NCBI RefSeq assembly: GCF_000725485.1
Contig: NZ_JOAG01000024.1
Span: 1-64,000 of the forward strand
Reading direction: 5' to 3'
Length of the DNA: 64,000 nucleotides
From: Nonomuraea candida
GTDB lineage: Bacteria; Actinomycetota; Actinomycetes; Streptosporangiales; Streptosporangiaceae
The position numbers and the translations under genes are program-made. How positions within the stretch are numbered: the first letter of the stretch is position 1; each line of letters opens with the position of its first letter. This document shows, one piece after another, positions 56,828-64,000 of this stretch. Below the pieces are notes generated by a model. It did no database searches. It was not told where the DNA came from and saw nothing but the letters and a program-made list of their open reading frames with translations.

Positions 56828-57937
56828 ATGAAGATCGGCGTTCCAGCCGAGGTCAAAAACCACGAATACCGCGTCGCCGCAACCCCGGCAGGCGTGCACG
56901 AGCTGGTGCGCAACGGGCACGACGTCACCGTACAGCGGGGCGCGGGCCTGGGCTCGCAGATCACCGACGAGGAGTACCTCGCGGCGGGTGCGAAGATCAT
57001 CGACAGCGCGGACGCCGTGTGGGCCGAGGCGGACATGGTGCTCAAGGTCAAGGAGCCCATCGCCGAGGAGTACCACCGGCTGCGCGAGGGCCTGGTGCTG
57101 TTCACGTACCTGCACCTGGCCGCCTCCCGCCCCTGCACCGACGCGCTGCTCCGCGCGAAGACGACGGGCATCGCGTACGAGACCGTCCAGGTGGGCAACG
57201 CGCTGCCGCTGCTCGCCCCGATGTCGGAGGTCGCCGGGCGGCTGGCGCCGCAGGTGGGCGCGTACAACCTGATGCGGTTCAACGGCGGGCGGGGCGTGCT
57301 GCCGGGCGGCGTGCCCGGCGTGGCGCCGGCGAAGGTCGCCGTGATCGGCGGCGGCGTCTCCGGCCTGAACGCCGCGCAGATCGCCGTCGGCATGGGCGCC
57401 GAGGTCACCGTCCTCGACACCAACATCGACCGGCTGCGCTTCATCGACGCGATCTACCAGGGCAGGCTCAAGACGCTGGTGTCCACCTCGTACGCCATCG
57501 AGCAGGAGGTCCTGAACGCCGACCTGGTCATCGGCGCGGTGCTGATCCCCGGCGCCAAGGCCCCGACGCTGGTCTCCAACGACCTGGTCGCGCGCATGAA
57601 GCCGGGCTCCGTGCTGGTCGACATCGCCATCGACCAGGGCGGCTGCTTCGAGGACTCGCGCCCGACCACGCACGCCGACCCGACGTACAAGGTGCACGAG
57701 TCGGTCTTCTACTGCGTGGCCAACATGCCGGGCTCGGTGCCCAACACCTCCACGTACGCCCTGACCAACGCCACCCTCCCGTACGCGGTCAAGCTGGCCA
57801 ACCTGGGCTGGCGCGAGGCCGTCAAGTCCGACGCCGGGCTCGCGGGCGGGCTCAACACGCACGGCGGGCGGCTGACGAACGAGCCGGTCGCGCAGGCGCT
57901 CGGCCTGCCGTACACGCCGGTCTCCGAGGTGGCCTGA
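56828..57937 (+). CDS. ald: alanine dehydrogenase
   Basis: 369 residues. Starts [27 protein letters not shown] (substrate Arg/Lys), FTYLHLAA with the catalytic His, then [28 protein letters not shown] (NAD fold), [13 protein letters not shown], and VSEVA at the C-terminus. Length and motifs match alanine dehydrogenases such as M. tuberculosis Ald: L-Ala + NAD + H2O = pyruvate + NH4 + NADH. ATG 56828 follows AAAGGA; an upstream frame from 56744 is not used. In most actinomycetes ald lies next to an Lrp/AsnC regulator; none is here. It shares direction with the aminotransferase. Confidence 0.93.
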   Translation: MKIGVPAEVKNHEYRVAATPAGVHELVRNGHDVTVQRGAGLGSQITDEEYLAAGAKIIDSADAVWAEADMVLKVKEPIAEEYHRLREGLVLFTYLHLAASRPCTDALLRAKTTGIAYETVQVGNALPLLAPMSEVAGRLAPQVGAYNLMRFNGGRGVLPGGVPGVAPAKVAVIGGGVSGLNAAQIAVGMGAEVTVLDTNIDRLRFIDAIYQGRLKTLVSTSYAIEQEVLNADLVIGAVLIPGAKAPTLVSNDLVARMKPGSVLVDIAIDQGGCFEDSRPTTHADPTYKVHESVFYCVANMPGSVPNTSTYALTNATLPYAVKLANLGWREAVKSDAGLAGGLNTHGGRLTNEPVAQALGLPYTPVSEVA

Positions 57938-57943
57938 GACAGG

Positions 57944-57977
57944 GGAGGGCGCGGCTGCCGCGCCGGCCGTGCCCTCC
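57944..57977 (+). terminator. probable terminator after ald
   Basis: GGAGGGC..GCCCTCC stem (7 bp plus near-matching CGGC/GCCG inside) in the short gap between the ald stop and the VOC gene. Confidence 0.5.
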
Positions 57978-58016
57978 GTTGGCACAATGGGCCGGGAGTC
58001 CACCCGAGGAGGAGCG

Positions 58017-58385
58017 ATGACGCTCGGCATCAGCCAGGTCACCATCTACGTCGAGGACCAGCAGCGGGCGCTCGACTTCTGGACCGGCAAGGTCGGTTTC
58101 GTGGTCGCCCGCGACATGCCGTACGGCGAGCACCGCTGGATCGAGCTCCAACCGCCGGGCGGCGGCACCCGCCTGGTCGTCCACCAGGCCGCTCCCGGCC
58201 GGCCCGCACCGGCCGAGGACCTGCCGGGCTACGTGATGTTCCACGCCGACGACATCGTCAAGACGCACGAGGAGCTGGTGGCGCGCGGCGTGGAGTTCAC
58301 CCAGCCGCCCTCGCGGCAGCCGTGGGGCTGGTCGGCGGTCTTCAAGGACGACGAGGGCCACCTGTTCCACCTGGGCCAGCGCTGA
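58017..58385 (+). CDS. VOC-superfamily (glyoxalase/bleomycin-resistance-like) protein
   Basis: 122 residues, one VOC unit: [52 protein letters not shown] and [52 protein letters not shown]. The HxE-type metal site is His near the end of the first strand-helix pair and Glu in the last strand. Substrate unknown (drug binding, isomerase or dioxygenase are all possible). GAGGAGGAG precedes the ATG at 58017. Confidence 0.88.
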   Translation: MTLGISQVTIYVEDQQRALDFWTGKVGFVVARDMPYGEHRWIELQPPGGGTRLVVHQAAPGRPAPAEDLPGYVMFHADDIVKTHEELVARGVEFTQPPSRQPWGWSAVFKDDEGHLFHLGQR

Positions 58386-58446
58386 GCGCCCGCCCGCGCC
58401 CGGAACCCCGCCGAGGTCACGTCCGGGCGGCCGGGACAGGCGTCCG

Positions 58447-59829
58447 CTACCGTACGCCGAGCCGCCGCCGCAGGTCGCGGGCCGTGGTCAGCACGTGCTG
58501 CAGCTCGCCGGGGCTCGGCCACGGCGCGCTGCCGGGCCGCACGAGCGTGCCCCGCACCGACGCCAGGTGCTCGACCGCGCTCGGGTGCACCCCGCTCCGC
58601 TCCGCCAGCCACGCCAGCACGTCGGAGTGGTCGTGCAGCGGCCTGGTCACCAGGTCCCAGGTGCCCAGCACCTCGGCCAGGTCCGCCACGGCCGGCGGCA
58701 CGCCGCCCCCGCGCCCGATGGCGGCGGCGGCCAGCTCCGCCCTGGCGGTCAGCTCCGGCTCGGCGGGACGGCCCCGGGAGGGCGGCGGCGGGTCCGACAA
58801 CCACGCCTGCGCCTCGCCGTGCTCCCCGGCCACCGCCAGCAGCCCGCCCAGCTCCACGGCGGCCTCGTGGTGCCCGGCCCGCGCGGCCTGCCGGAACCAG
58901 TGGCGCCCGCCCGCCAGGTCGCCGAACTCGGCGATGAGCAGCAGGCCGTAGTCGAAGGCGGACTCGGCGTCTCCCGCGGCCGCCGCCCGGCCGAACCAGT
59001 GGCTGGCCGCGGCCGTGTCGCCCAGCTCCACGCAGACGAACCCGGCCATCCGCTGGTCGTAGGCGCGCCCGGCCCCGGCCGCCTGCTCGAACCAGGCCCG
59101 CGCGGTGCGCAGGTCGCCCCTGGACAGCGCCACGCCGCCGAGCCGCGAGGCCGCGCCGGGATGCTCGCTCCTGGCGGCCAGCCGGTAGTACGCCTCCGCC
59201 CCCTCCGGGTCGCGGCTGGCGTGCAGGAACAGGCCCAGGCAGTACGCCGAGTCGGCGTGCCCGCCCCGGGCCGCGCACTCCCACCAGTGCAGGGTCTCGG
59301 CCTCGTCGCCGGAGCAGTAGGCCAGGAACCCCAGGTCGTAGGCGGAGGCCGCGTCGCCGCGCTCGGCCGCCCTGCGGTGCCACTCGCGCGCCGTGCCCAG
59401 CTCGCCGGCCTCCTCGCACATCAGCGCCAGCCTGCGGGCGGCCGTCCGGGACCCGGCGCCGGCCGCGCTCTCGAACCAGACCCTGGCCGCCGGGGCGTCG
59501 CCGCGCTGCTCCAGCAGGAGCAGGGCCAGGTTGGTGGCGGCCTCGGCGTCGCCGGTGCTGGCGGCGGCTTCGTACCAGGTGACCGCGTCCTCCAGGCTGC
59601 CGTGCTTCTCGTGCCAGATGCCCAGGTTGTACGCGCTGTCGACGTTGCCGCCCGCGGCGGCCCGCTCCCACCAGAGCCGGGCCGCGGCGCGGTCGCCGGA
59701 CTGGGCGTAGAGCTTGCCGAGCCGGTGCGCCGCCAGCGCGTCACCCGCCCGCGCGGCGGCCAGCAGCTCGGGCTCGTCTCCCACCCGCGGCGCCGGTACG
59801 GCCGCCGCCACCTCCTCTTCCCAGGGCAT
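58447..59829 (-). CDS. Sel1-like/TPR repeat protein
   Basis: 460 residues. From about residue 25 to 330 there are about eight or nine Sel1-like repeats of near 36 residues (for example AAGGNVDSAYNLGIWHEKHGSLEDAVTWYEAAASTG; SAGDAESAFDYGLLLIAEFGDLAGGRHWFRQAARAGHHEAAVELG). A Pro-rich break follows and a C-terminal domain (VLGTWDLVTRPLHDHSDVLAWLAERSGVHPSAVEHLASVRGTLVRP..LRRRLGVR) of helical character. Sel1 repeats are protein-protein platforms; the C-terminal part looks like a small conserved helical domain. ATG 59829 (MPWEEE) is preferred over TTG 59880. Confidence 0.75.
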   Translation of the reverse strand: MPWEEEVAAAVPAPRVGDEPELLAAARAGDALAAHRLGKLYAQSGDRAAARLWWERAAAGGNVDSAYNLGIWHEKHGSLEDAVTWYEAAASTGDAEAATNLALLLLEQRGDAPAARVWFESAAGAGSRTAARRLALMCEEAGELGTAREWHRRAAERGDAASAYDLGFLAYCSGDEAETLHWWECAARGGHADSAYCLGLFLHASRDPEGAEAYYRLAARSEHPGAASRLGGVALSRGDLRTARAWFEQAAGAGRAYDQRMAGFVCVELGDTAAASHWFGRAAAAGDAESAFDYGLLLIAEFGDLAGGRHWFRQAARAGHHEAAVELGGLLAVAGEHGEAQAWLSDPPPPSRGRPAEPELTARAELAAAAIGRGGGVPPAVADLAEVLGTWDLVTRPLHDHSDVLAWLAERSGVHPSAVEHLASVRGTLVRPGSAPWPSPGELQHVLTTARDLRRRLGVR

Positions 59830-59884
59830 GGCGACAGACTGGCATGTGATCGGCCGATCGCGAACCGTAATCACGGACAAGGTT

Positions 59885-60778
59885 CTACGAGAAGTTGATG
59901 AAGCCCGCGTACATTCCCATGCCGCAGGCGTAACGCAGCAGGCCGGGCGGCTGCGGCGGCAACCGTACGGTGGCCGGCAGCGCCACGTCGCGCCCGGCGA
60001 TCGCCACGGTGCCGGTGCAGCCCTGGTCTGCCCGCTTGAAGACCACCTCGACGGGCACGCCCGCCCGCGCCGTCACCATGGCCGGCCGGTAGCCCTCGCG
60101 GGTGGCCCACACGGTCACCGACAGCGCTCCCGGGCCGGCCGCGGCGGGGGCGGGGGCGGAGATCCAGCCGCCCAGGTTGACCCCGGCCGCGGCGGTCCAC
60201 AGGCCGGCGCCGACGGCCACGACCCCGGCCAGGCGGGCCAGCCGGGTGCGGGAGACGCGCCGCAGCACGTACCCGAGCAGGGCGAACGCCGGGGCGGTGC
60301 CGGCCACGAACCCCGCCATGGCCGCCGCGCCCGCCAGCGGCGAGCCGCTGGAGACGGCGATCAGCTGGACGCCGAGCGTCACCCCGCAGGGCACCAGGAC
60401 GGTGGCCGCGCCCAGCAGGGGCGCGCGGTAGCGGGAGGGGGCCCGCGGCGGCGGCGCGGCGCAGCCCTGGTGGCGCATGAGCCGGATCGCGAAGCCGACG
60501 ACCGTGACGCCGGCCACGACGAGCAGCACCGCCCGAGCCTGGGGCGGCAGGCTGACCACCGAGCCGAGCAGCCCGAGCAGCGCCCCCATCGCGGTGTACG
60601 AGGCCAGCCGCCCCGCCAGGAACCAGCCCAGCACCGCCGGATCGCGCCCGGGGCGGCCGTCGGCCAGGCCCATCAGCAGCCCGCCCTGCGCCGCCGTGCA
60701 CGTGGCGGTGCCGGCGACCAGGCCGGCGGCCAGACCGCCGGCCAGCAGGGTGAGGGCGTCGGTGCTCAGGGGGTGCAC
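59885..60778 (-). CDS. TauE/UreH-type membrane protein with C-terminal cupredoxin-like domain
   Basis: About 297 residues with seven or so membrane helices (from TDALTLLAGGLAAGLVAGTATCTAAQGGLLMGL to LAGVVAVGAGLWTAAAGV). The GTATCTAAQGG loop is the conserved Cys-containing feature of the UreH-like/TauE branch linked to metal (often copper) handling. The tail (ALSVTVWATREGYRPAMVTARAGVPVEVVFKRADQGCTGTVAIAG..YACGMGMYAGFINFS) has the strand order and the Cys/Met loop of a cupredoxin-like metal-binding domain, outside the membrane. Start is uncertain (GTG 60778 or further up to 60886). Adjacent to the SHOCT gene, both minus strand. Confidence 0.72.
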   Translation of the reverse strand: MHPLSTDALTLLAGGLAAGLVAGTATCTAAQGGLLMGLADGRPGRDPAVLGWFLAGRLASYTAMGALLGLLGSVVSLPPQARAVLLVVAGVTVVGFAIRLMRHQGCAAPPPRAPSRYRAPLLGAATVLVPCGVTLGVQLIAVSSGSPLAGAAAMAGFVAGTAPAFALLGYVLRRVSRTRLARLAGVVAVGAGLWTAAAGVNLGGWISAPAPAAAGPGALSVTVWATREGYRPAMVTARAGVPVEVVFKRADQGCTGTVAIAGRDVALPATVRLPPQPPGLLRYACGMGMYAGFINFS

Positions 60779-60898
60779 TGGCCGCAGAACCTGGCGATGG
60801 ACCGCATTCTCGCCCCCACTCTCTTTCGGGCCGGTACTCGAAAAGTAACGCGGCCCTACGGCTGCGGCCAGTGACACTTGTCGCACTCACGGTGACGT

Positions 60899-61195
60899 TT
60901 ATGACGAAGCGCCCCTGAGCACACTCATCCGCTCGAAGTACTCCTCGTCCGTCATCTCGCCCCGGGCGTATCGCTCGGCCAGGATCTGCTCGGCCGAGGC
61001 GGTGGGCGAGGCGGCGGGTGAGGCGGCGGGCGCGGTGGCGGCCTGCGCGCGGCGCGGCCCCCACCAGCCCTTGCGCCAGCCCACGACGGCCAGCGCGAGG
61101 AAGCCGATCCAGAGCGCGGCCCAGATGATGGGGAAGACGGGCGCGATGCCTCCGGCCGCGCCCCAGTGCGGTCCCGGCATGATCAGAGCGTTCAT
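60899..61195 (-). CDS. SHOCT-domain membrane protein
   Basis: 98 residues. One membrane helix near 15-40 (VFPIIWAALWIGFLALAVVGW), an Ala/Ser linker, and a C-terminal SHOCT motif (SAEQILAERYARGEMTDEEYFERMSVLRG). SHOCT proteins are short oligomerisation modules of unknown detail. GGAGG lies 6 nt before the ATG at 61195. Probably co-transcribed with the TauE/cupredoxin gene about 120 bp downstream. Confidence 0.85.
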   Translation of the reverse strand: MNALIMPGPHWGAAGGIAPVFPIIWAALWIGFLALAVVGWRKGWWGPRRAQAATAPAASPAASPTASAEQILAERYARGEMTDEEYFERMSVLRGASS

Positions 61196-61363
61196 GTTCT
61201 CCTCCTTGACGTGTGACTCCAGGGTCCGCCGGAGGATCGCGCGGCGCATCGCCCCGCGGGCCCTGCCCGCGCTGCTCCGTGCGGAGTGCGCGGGGCGGGC
61301 CGGGCGTACGACGACGGTCGTAGCGGGCCGCCTGGCCCTCGTCCGTCAGGCGCCGGTCGCCAT

Positions 61364-61403
61364 GTCACGTGGCGTCACGTGGCGTCACGCGGCGTCACGC
61401 GGC
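61364..61403 (-). repeat. 10-bp tandem repeat (four units) across the methyltransferase stop
   Basis: Four 10-bp units GTCACGTGGC, GTCACGTGGC, GTCACGCGGC, GTCACGCGGC (61364-61403); the last contains the real TGA (61395-61397) and each other unit repeats that stop. Third case of a stop-spanning repeat in this part of the window. Confidence 0.85.
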
Positions 61404-62159
61404 CGGGTCGTCGCTCCGCCTCGCCTCGATGAGGAAGCGGGAGGAGTGGGCCACGAACGGGCCCTCGGCCTCGATCCGGTCGTGCAGCTCGCGCAGCCGG
61501 TCGGCGTGGCGCTCGACGGAGAAGCCGGGCACGATCCAGATCACCTTGCGCAGGAAGTAGATCACCGCCCCGATGTCGCGGAACTCCATCCGCAGCCGCT
61601 CGGAGCGCAGGTCGACGACCTTCAGCCCGGCGGCCCCGGCCGCAGCCGCGGCCAGCCCAGGGTCGCGGTGGCCGCCCTCGTGGGGCCCGAGGAAGTATTC
61701 GGTCAGCTCGGTCACGCTCCACGGGCCGACCTGCTGGGAGAAGTAGGTGCCGCCGGGCCGCAGCACGCGGGCGATCTCCTCCCACCACGTCTCCACCGGG
61801 TGCCGGCTGCTCACCAGGTCGAAGACGCCACTGGCGAACGGCAGGCGCGGCTCCTCGTCGTCGGCCACCACCCGGGCGCCGCGCGGGCGCAGCCGGGCGG
61901 CGGCCAGGGCCAGGTTGGGCGGCCAGGACTCGGTGGCCACGGTGACCGGGGGCAGCTTCGGCAGACCGGCCAGGATCTCGCCGCCGCCGGTCTGGATGTC
62001 GAGCGCGGCCCGCACCCCCGCCATGCGCTCGCCCAGCAGCCGGGTGTAGCCCCAGGAGGGCCGCTCCTCGGTGGCCCGGCCGTCGAGCCAGGAGAAGTCC
62101 CAGCCGGCCACGGAGGCGGCGTTGGCCTCGCGTACCAGATCGTCGTAGGTGCGCCGCAT
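61395..62159 (-). CDS. SAM-dependent methyltransferase
   Basis: 254 residues. Motif I GVRAALDIQTGGGEILAGL, the following RPRGARVVADDEEPRLPFASGVFDLVSSRHPVETWWEEIARVLRPGGTYFSQQVG (class I Rossmann, HPVETWWEEIARVLRPGG typical), and a C-terminal helical cap. It contains a GGG in motif I, so SAM binding is plausible. Substrate is not known. It is not clearly part of an operon with the two-component system upstream. ATG 62159. Confidence 0.85.
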   Translation of the reverse strand: MRRTYDDLVREANAASVAGWDFSWLDGRATEERPSWGYTRLLGERMAGVRAALDIQTGGGEILAGLPKLPPVTVATESWPPNLALAAARLRPRGARVVADDEEPRLPFASGVFDLVSSRHPVETWWEEIARVLRPGGTYFSQQVGPWSVTELTEYFLGPHEGGHRDPGLAAAAAGAAGLKVVDLRSERLRMEFRDIGAVIYFLRKVIWIVPGFSVERHADRLRELHDRIEAEGPFVAHSSRFLIEARRSDDPAA

Positions 62160-62204
62160 CCTCCGACCATGGCAGCGGCCGGGCCCGCGATCAACCGGAT
62201 TTCG

Positions 62205-62369
62205 TCATGCGGCGATGCGGCTGCTCACGGCCGCCCGGTCGATGCCGAGCTGGTCGATGAGCCGCGCCACGGGGTCGGGCTGCTTGCGCGCCAGGAGGTT
62301 GAGCACCAGGTGGCGGGGCGCCTCGGCGTCTCTGCGCCTGGCCCAGCGGGCGGCGGTCCCTGACGGGCG
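62205..62369 (-). pseudogene. remnant of a Clp-N (ClpA/C N-domain) repeat protein
   Basis: Immediately after the response-regulator stop, in the same frame, the minus strand encodes AARWARRRDAEAPRHLVLNLLARKQPDPVARLIDQLGIDRAAVSSRIAA before a TGA at 62205. The HLVLNLLARKQ..VARLIDQLGIDRAAV part matches the second half of a Clp N-terminal repeat (typical HLLLGLLA..VARLLAELGVDPAAVR). There is no start codon or ribosome site of its own, so it is a 5'-truncated relic, most likely of a stand-alone Clp-N protein whose front was deleted when it was joined to the response-regulator gene. Confidence 0.65.
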
Positions 62370-63017
62370 TCACAACCAGCCCGGCTTGACCAGGCCCGAC
62401 TCGTAGGCGATGACGACGAGCTGGGCGCGGTCGCGGGCGTGCAGCTTCATCATGGCCCGGCTCACGTGAGTCTTCGCCGTGGCGGGCGACATGAACAGCT
62501 TGGCCGCGATCTCGTCGTTCGTCATCCCGGTCCCGACCAGGGCGAGCACCTCGCGTTCGCGCTCGGTGAGCTGGTCGAGGCCGTCGGCGGCGACGGGCGC
62601 CTTGGCTCGGGAGGCGTACTCGGCGATCAGCCGGCGGGTCACGCTGGGCGACAGCAGCGCCTCGCCGGCCGCCACCACCCGCACCGCCTGGATCAGCTCG
62701 GCCGGCTCGGTGTCCTTGACCAGGAAGCCGCTGGCGCCGCCGCGCAGCGCCTCGAAGACGTACTCGTCCAGCTCGAACGTCGTCAGGATGATGATGTGCG
62801 GCCCCGGCGGCATCCGGCGGGTGGCGGTCAGGCCGTCGGTGCCCGGCATGCGGATGTCCATGAGCACGACGTCCGGCAGGTGCTCGCCCGCCAGCCGGAC
62901 CGCCTCCGCGCCGTCGGACGCCTCGGCCACCACGGTCATGTCCGGCTGGGCGTCGAGCAGCGCCTTGAAGCCCGCGCGGACCAGCGCCTGGTCGTCGGCC
63001 AGCAGAACCTTGATCAT
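62370..63017 (-). CDS. NarL/FixJ-type response regulator
   Basis: 215 residues. Receiver: IKVLLADDQALVRAGF (acidic pair), MDIRMPGTDGL with the phosphoacceptor Asp (about residue 54), LTTFELDEYVF and the Lys in VKD. LuxR-type HTH: LTEREREVLALVGTGMTNDEIAAKLFMSPATAKTHVSRAMMKLHARDRAQLVVIAYESG. The ATG overlaps the sensor kinase stop (ATGA). Confidence 0.93.
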   Translation of the reverse strand: MIKVLLADDQALVRAGFKALLDAQPDMTVVAEASDGAEAVRLAGEHLPDVVLMDIRMPGTDGLTATRRMPPGPHIIILTTFELDEYVFEALRGGASGFLVKDTEPAELIQAVRVVAAGEALLSPSVTRRLIAEYASRAKAPVAADGLDQLTEREREVLALVGTGMTNDEIAAKLFMSPATAKTHVSRAMMKLHARDRAQLVVIAYESGLVKPGWL

Positions 63018-64000
63018 GAGGTCTCCTCGGGTAGGGGCAGCCGGGCCTCGACCTGGAAGCCGGCGCCGGTGGGGCCGGCGACCAGCGTGCCGCCAAGCGC
63101 GGAGGCCCGCTCGCGCATGCCGGGGATGCCGTTGCCGCTGCCGGGCACCGCCGCCGCGGTGTCGCCGTCGGTCAGCACGGCCGCGGTGGGGGCGCCGCTG
63201 TCGGTCACCTGGACGGTCAGCTCCCGCTCGCCGTACTCCAGGCGCACGCGCACCTGCGAGCCGGGCGCGTACCGGCCGGCGTTGGTGAGCGACTCCTGCA
63301 CGATCCGGTACGCCGCCCGCTCCACCTGCGAGGGCAGCGGCCGGCAGCCGACCCGTTTGAGCGTCACCTTCAGCCCCGAGCGCTCGATCAGCTCGTCGAG
63401 GCGGTCGAGCCCGGCGGTGGGGGAACGCGGGGCGCCCTCGCGCAGCACGTTCAGCACCGAGCGCATCTCGCCGAGCACCTCCTTGGAGGCGGTCTTGATC
63501 GTGGCCAGCGCGGTCCTGGCCTGCTCGGGGTTGGCGTCGATGAGGTGCAGCGCGGTCGAGGCCTGCACGTGGATGAGCGAGATGTTGTGCGCCAGCACGT
63601 CGTGCAGCTCCTGCGCCATGGTCAGGCGCTCCTCGCTGGCCTGCCGCCTGGCCTCCTCCTCGGCGATCCGCTCGCGCTCGGCCCGGCGCTCCCTGACGGT
63701 CCTGACCAGCTCGGCCACGACCATCAGCAGCATGATGGAGGTCAGGATCCAGACGCTGTGCAGCGGGTCGCGGTTGCCGACCAGCCAGGCGTAGGCCAGG
63801 AACGACAGCAGCGTCATCCCGGCCATGAACCAGGCCATCAGCCGCCGGCCGCGCAGCACCAGCAGGACCAGCAGCACGGCGGGGCTGATGAAGCTGGGGC
63901 CGTAGGCGTACCCGCCGATCAGGAACAGGTCGCAGGCGCCCAGCGCCACGGCGGTGGTGAGCAGCGGGAAGCGCCGGTGCAGCAGGATCGCCAGCGGGCC
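63014..64000 (-). CDS. NarL-type sensor histidine kinase (5' end beyond window)
   Basis: The frame stays open to 64000, so the start lies outside. Membrane helices (GPLAILLHRRFPLLTT..., GACDLFLIGG, ISPAVLLVLLVL, AGMTLLSFLAYAWLVG, ILTSIMLLMVVAELVRTV) are followed by the HisKA_3 dimerisation helix with the phosphoacceptor His (RLTMAQELHDVLAHNISLI) and the HATPase_c domain (VQESLTNAGRYAPGSQVRVRL, N box; GSGNGIPGMRERASALGGTL, G box). This is a membrane-bound sensor of an unknown signal that acts on the overlapping response regulator. Confidence 0.92.
   Translation of the reverse strand, partial: GPLAILLHRRFPLLTTAVALGACDLFLIGGYAYGPSFISPAVLLVLLVLRGRRLMAWFMAGMTLLSFLAYAWLVGNRDPLHSVWILTSIMLLMVVAELVRTVRERRAERERIAEEEARRQASEERLTMAQELHDVLAHNISLIHVQASTALHLIDANPEQARTALATIKTASKEVLGEMRSVLNVLREGAPRSPTAGLDRLDELIERSGLKVTLKRVGCRPLPSQVERAAYRIVQESLTNAGRYAPGSQVRVRLEYGERELTVQVTDSGAPTAAVLTDGDTAAAVPGSGNGIPGMRERASALGGTLVAGPTGAGFQVEARLPLPEETS

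Noticed and set aside
62205..63017. A response regulator extended by stop-codon readthrough to a Clp-N tail
   Set aside because: A normal TGA in good context; the tail has no independent support and is more simply a relic of another gene.

Overview
The window is very GC-rich DNA (roughly 70% GC, with C/G strongly preferred in third codon positions) and densely packed with genes on both strands. It comes from an actinomycete. Its mix of genes (a steroid side-chain module, an AftD locus without other mycolata hallmarks, an ECF sigma/CU044_5270-type pair, an imiditide-like pair) best fits Streptosporangiales, Nonomuraea-like; that placement is inference. No rRNA, tRNA, CRISPR array or intact insertion sequence was seen.

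Layout. 1-2.3 kb: the 3' end of a TPR-containing regulator, then an overlapping lipoprotein/OmpA-domain pair. 2.4-9.1 kb: an HtrA-type lipoprotein protease and an acyl-CoA synthetase on the minus strand, then a disordered membrane protein and a fused double acyl-CoA dehydrogenase on the plus strand; the synthetase and the dehydrogenase each carry the same 15-bp palindromic operator. 9.1-22.2 kb: an envelope-glycan locus (two polytopic membrane proteins, a tiny DUF2613-like protein, GT2, GT4, a 1395-residue AftD-like arabinosyltransferase, an acyltransferase, a methyltransferase and a DUF3068 protein). Its content strongly recalls the Rv0224c-Rv0236c region of Mycobacterium tuberculosis. Two transcription units in it share a GCTACT-N4-AGTAGC palindrome.

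22.2-30.6 kb: a steroid side-chain catabolic module (NMO flavoprotein, EchA19-like hydratase, FadD17/FadD4-like synthetase, DUF35 protein, Ltp4-like and Ltp3-like thiolase-fold proteins, FadD19-like synthetase). The last five genes overlap and form one operon. Sites matching the mycobacterial KstR and KstR2 operator consensus lie in the promoters.

30.6-49 kb: an accessory region that opens with a truncated Tn3-family transposase. It holds many small regulator/enzyme pairs, each with a clear palindromic operator: XRE-cupin with a metallo-beta-lactamase-fold protein, an MmyB-like regulator with a monooxygenase, TetR with a broken MFS pump, MarR with a flavodoxin-like protein, and LysR with a cysteine-dioxygenase-like protein. 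It also has a receptor-like Ser/Thr kinase with a beta-propeller and a trypsin-fold protein that has lost its catalytic His and Ser.

49-64 kb: an ECF sigma factor with its membrane partner; a two-gene RiPP-type cluster (45-residue, extremely charged peptide translationally coupled to a protein-isoaspartate-methyltransferase homologue) that looks like an imiditide system; a dolichol-phosphate-mannose-synthase-like GT2; an M20 peptidase; an aminotransferase followed by alanine dehydrogenase; a VOC protein; a Sel1-like repeat protein; a TauE/UreH-type membrane protein with a cupredoxin-like tail; a SHOCT protein; a methyltransferase; and a NarL-type two-component system truncated by the window end. 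Three genes between 49 and 61.4 kb have short tandem duplications that include their own stop codon.
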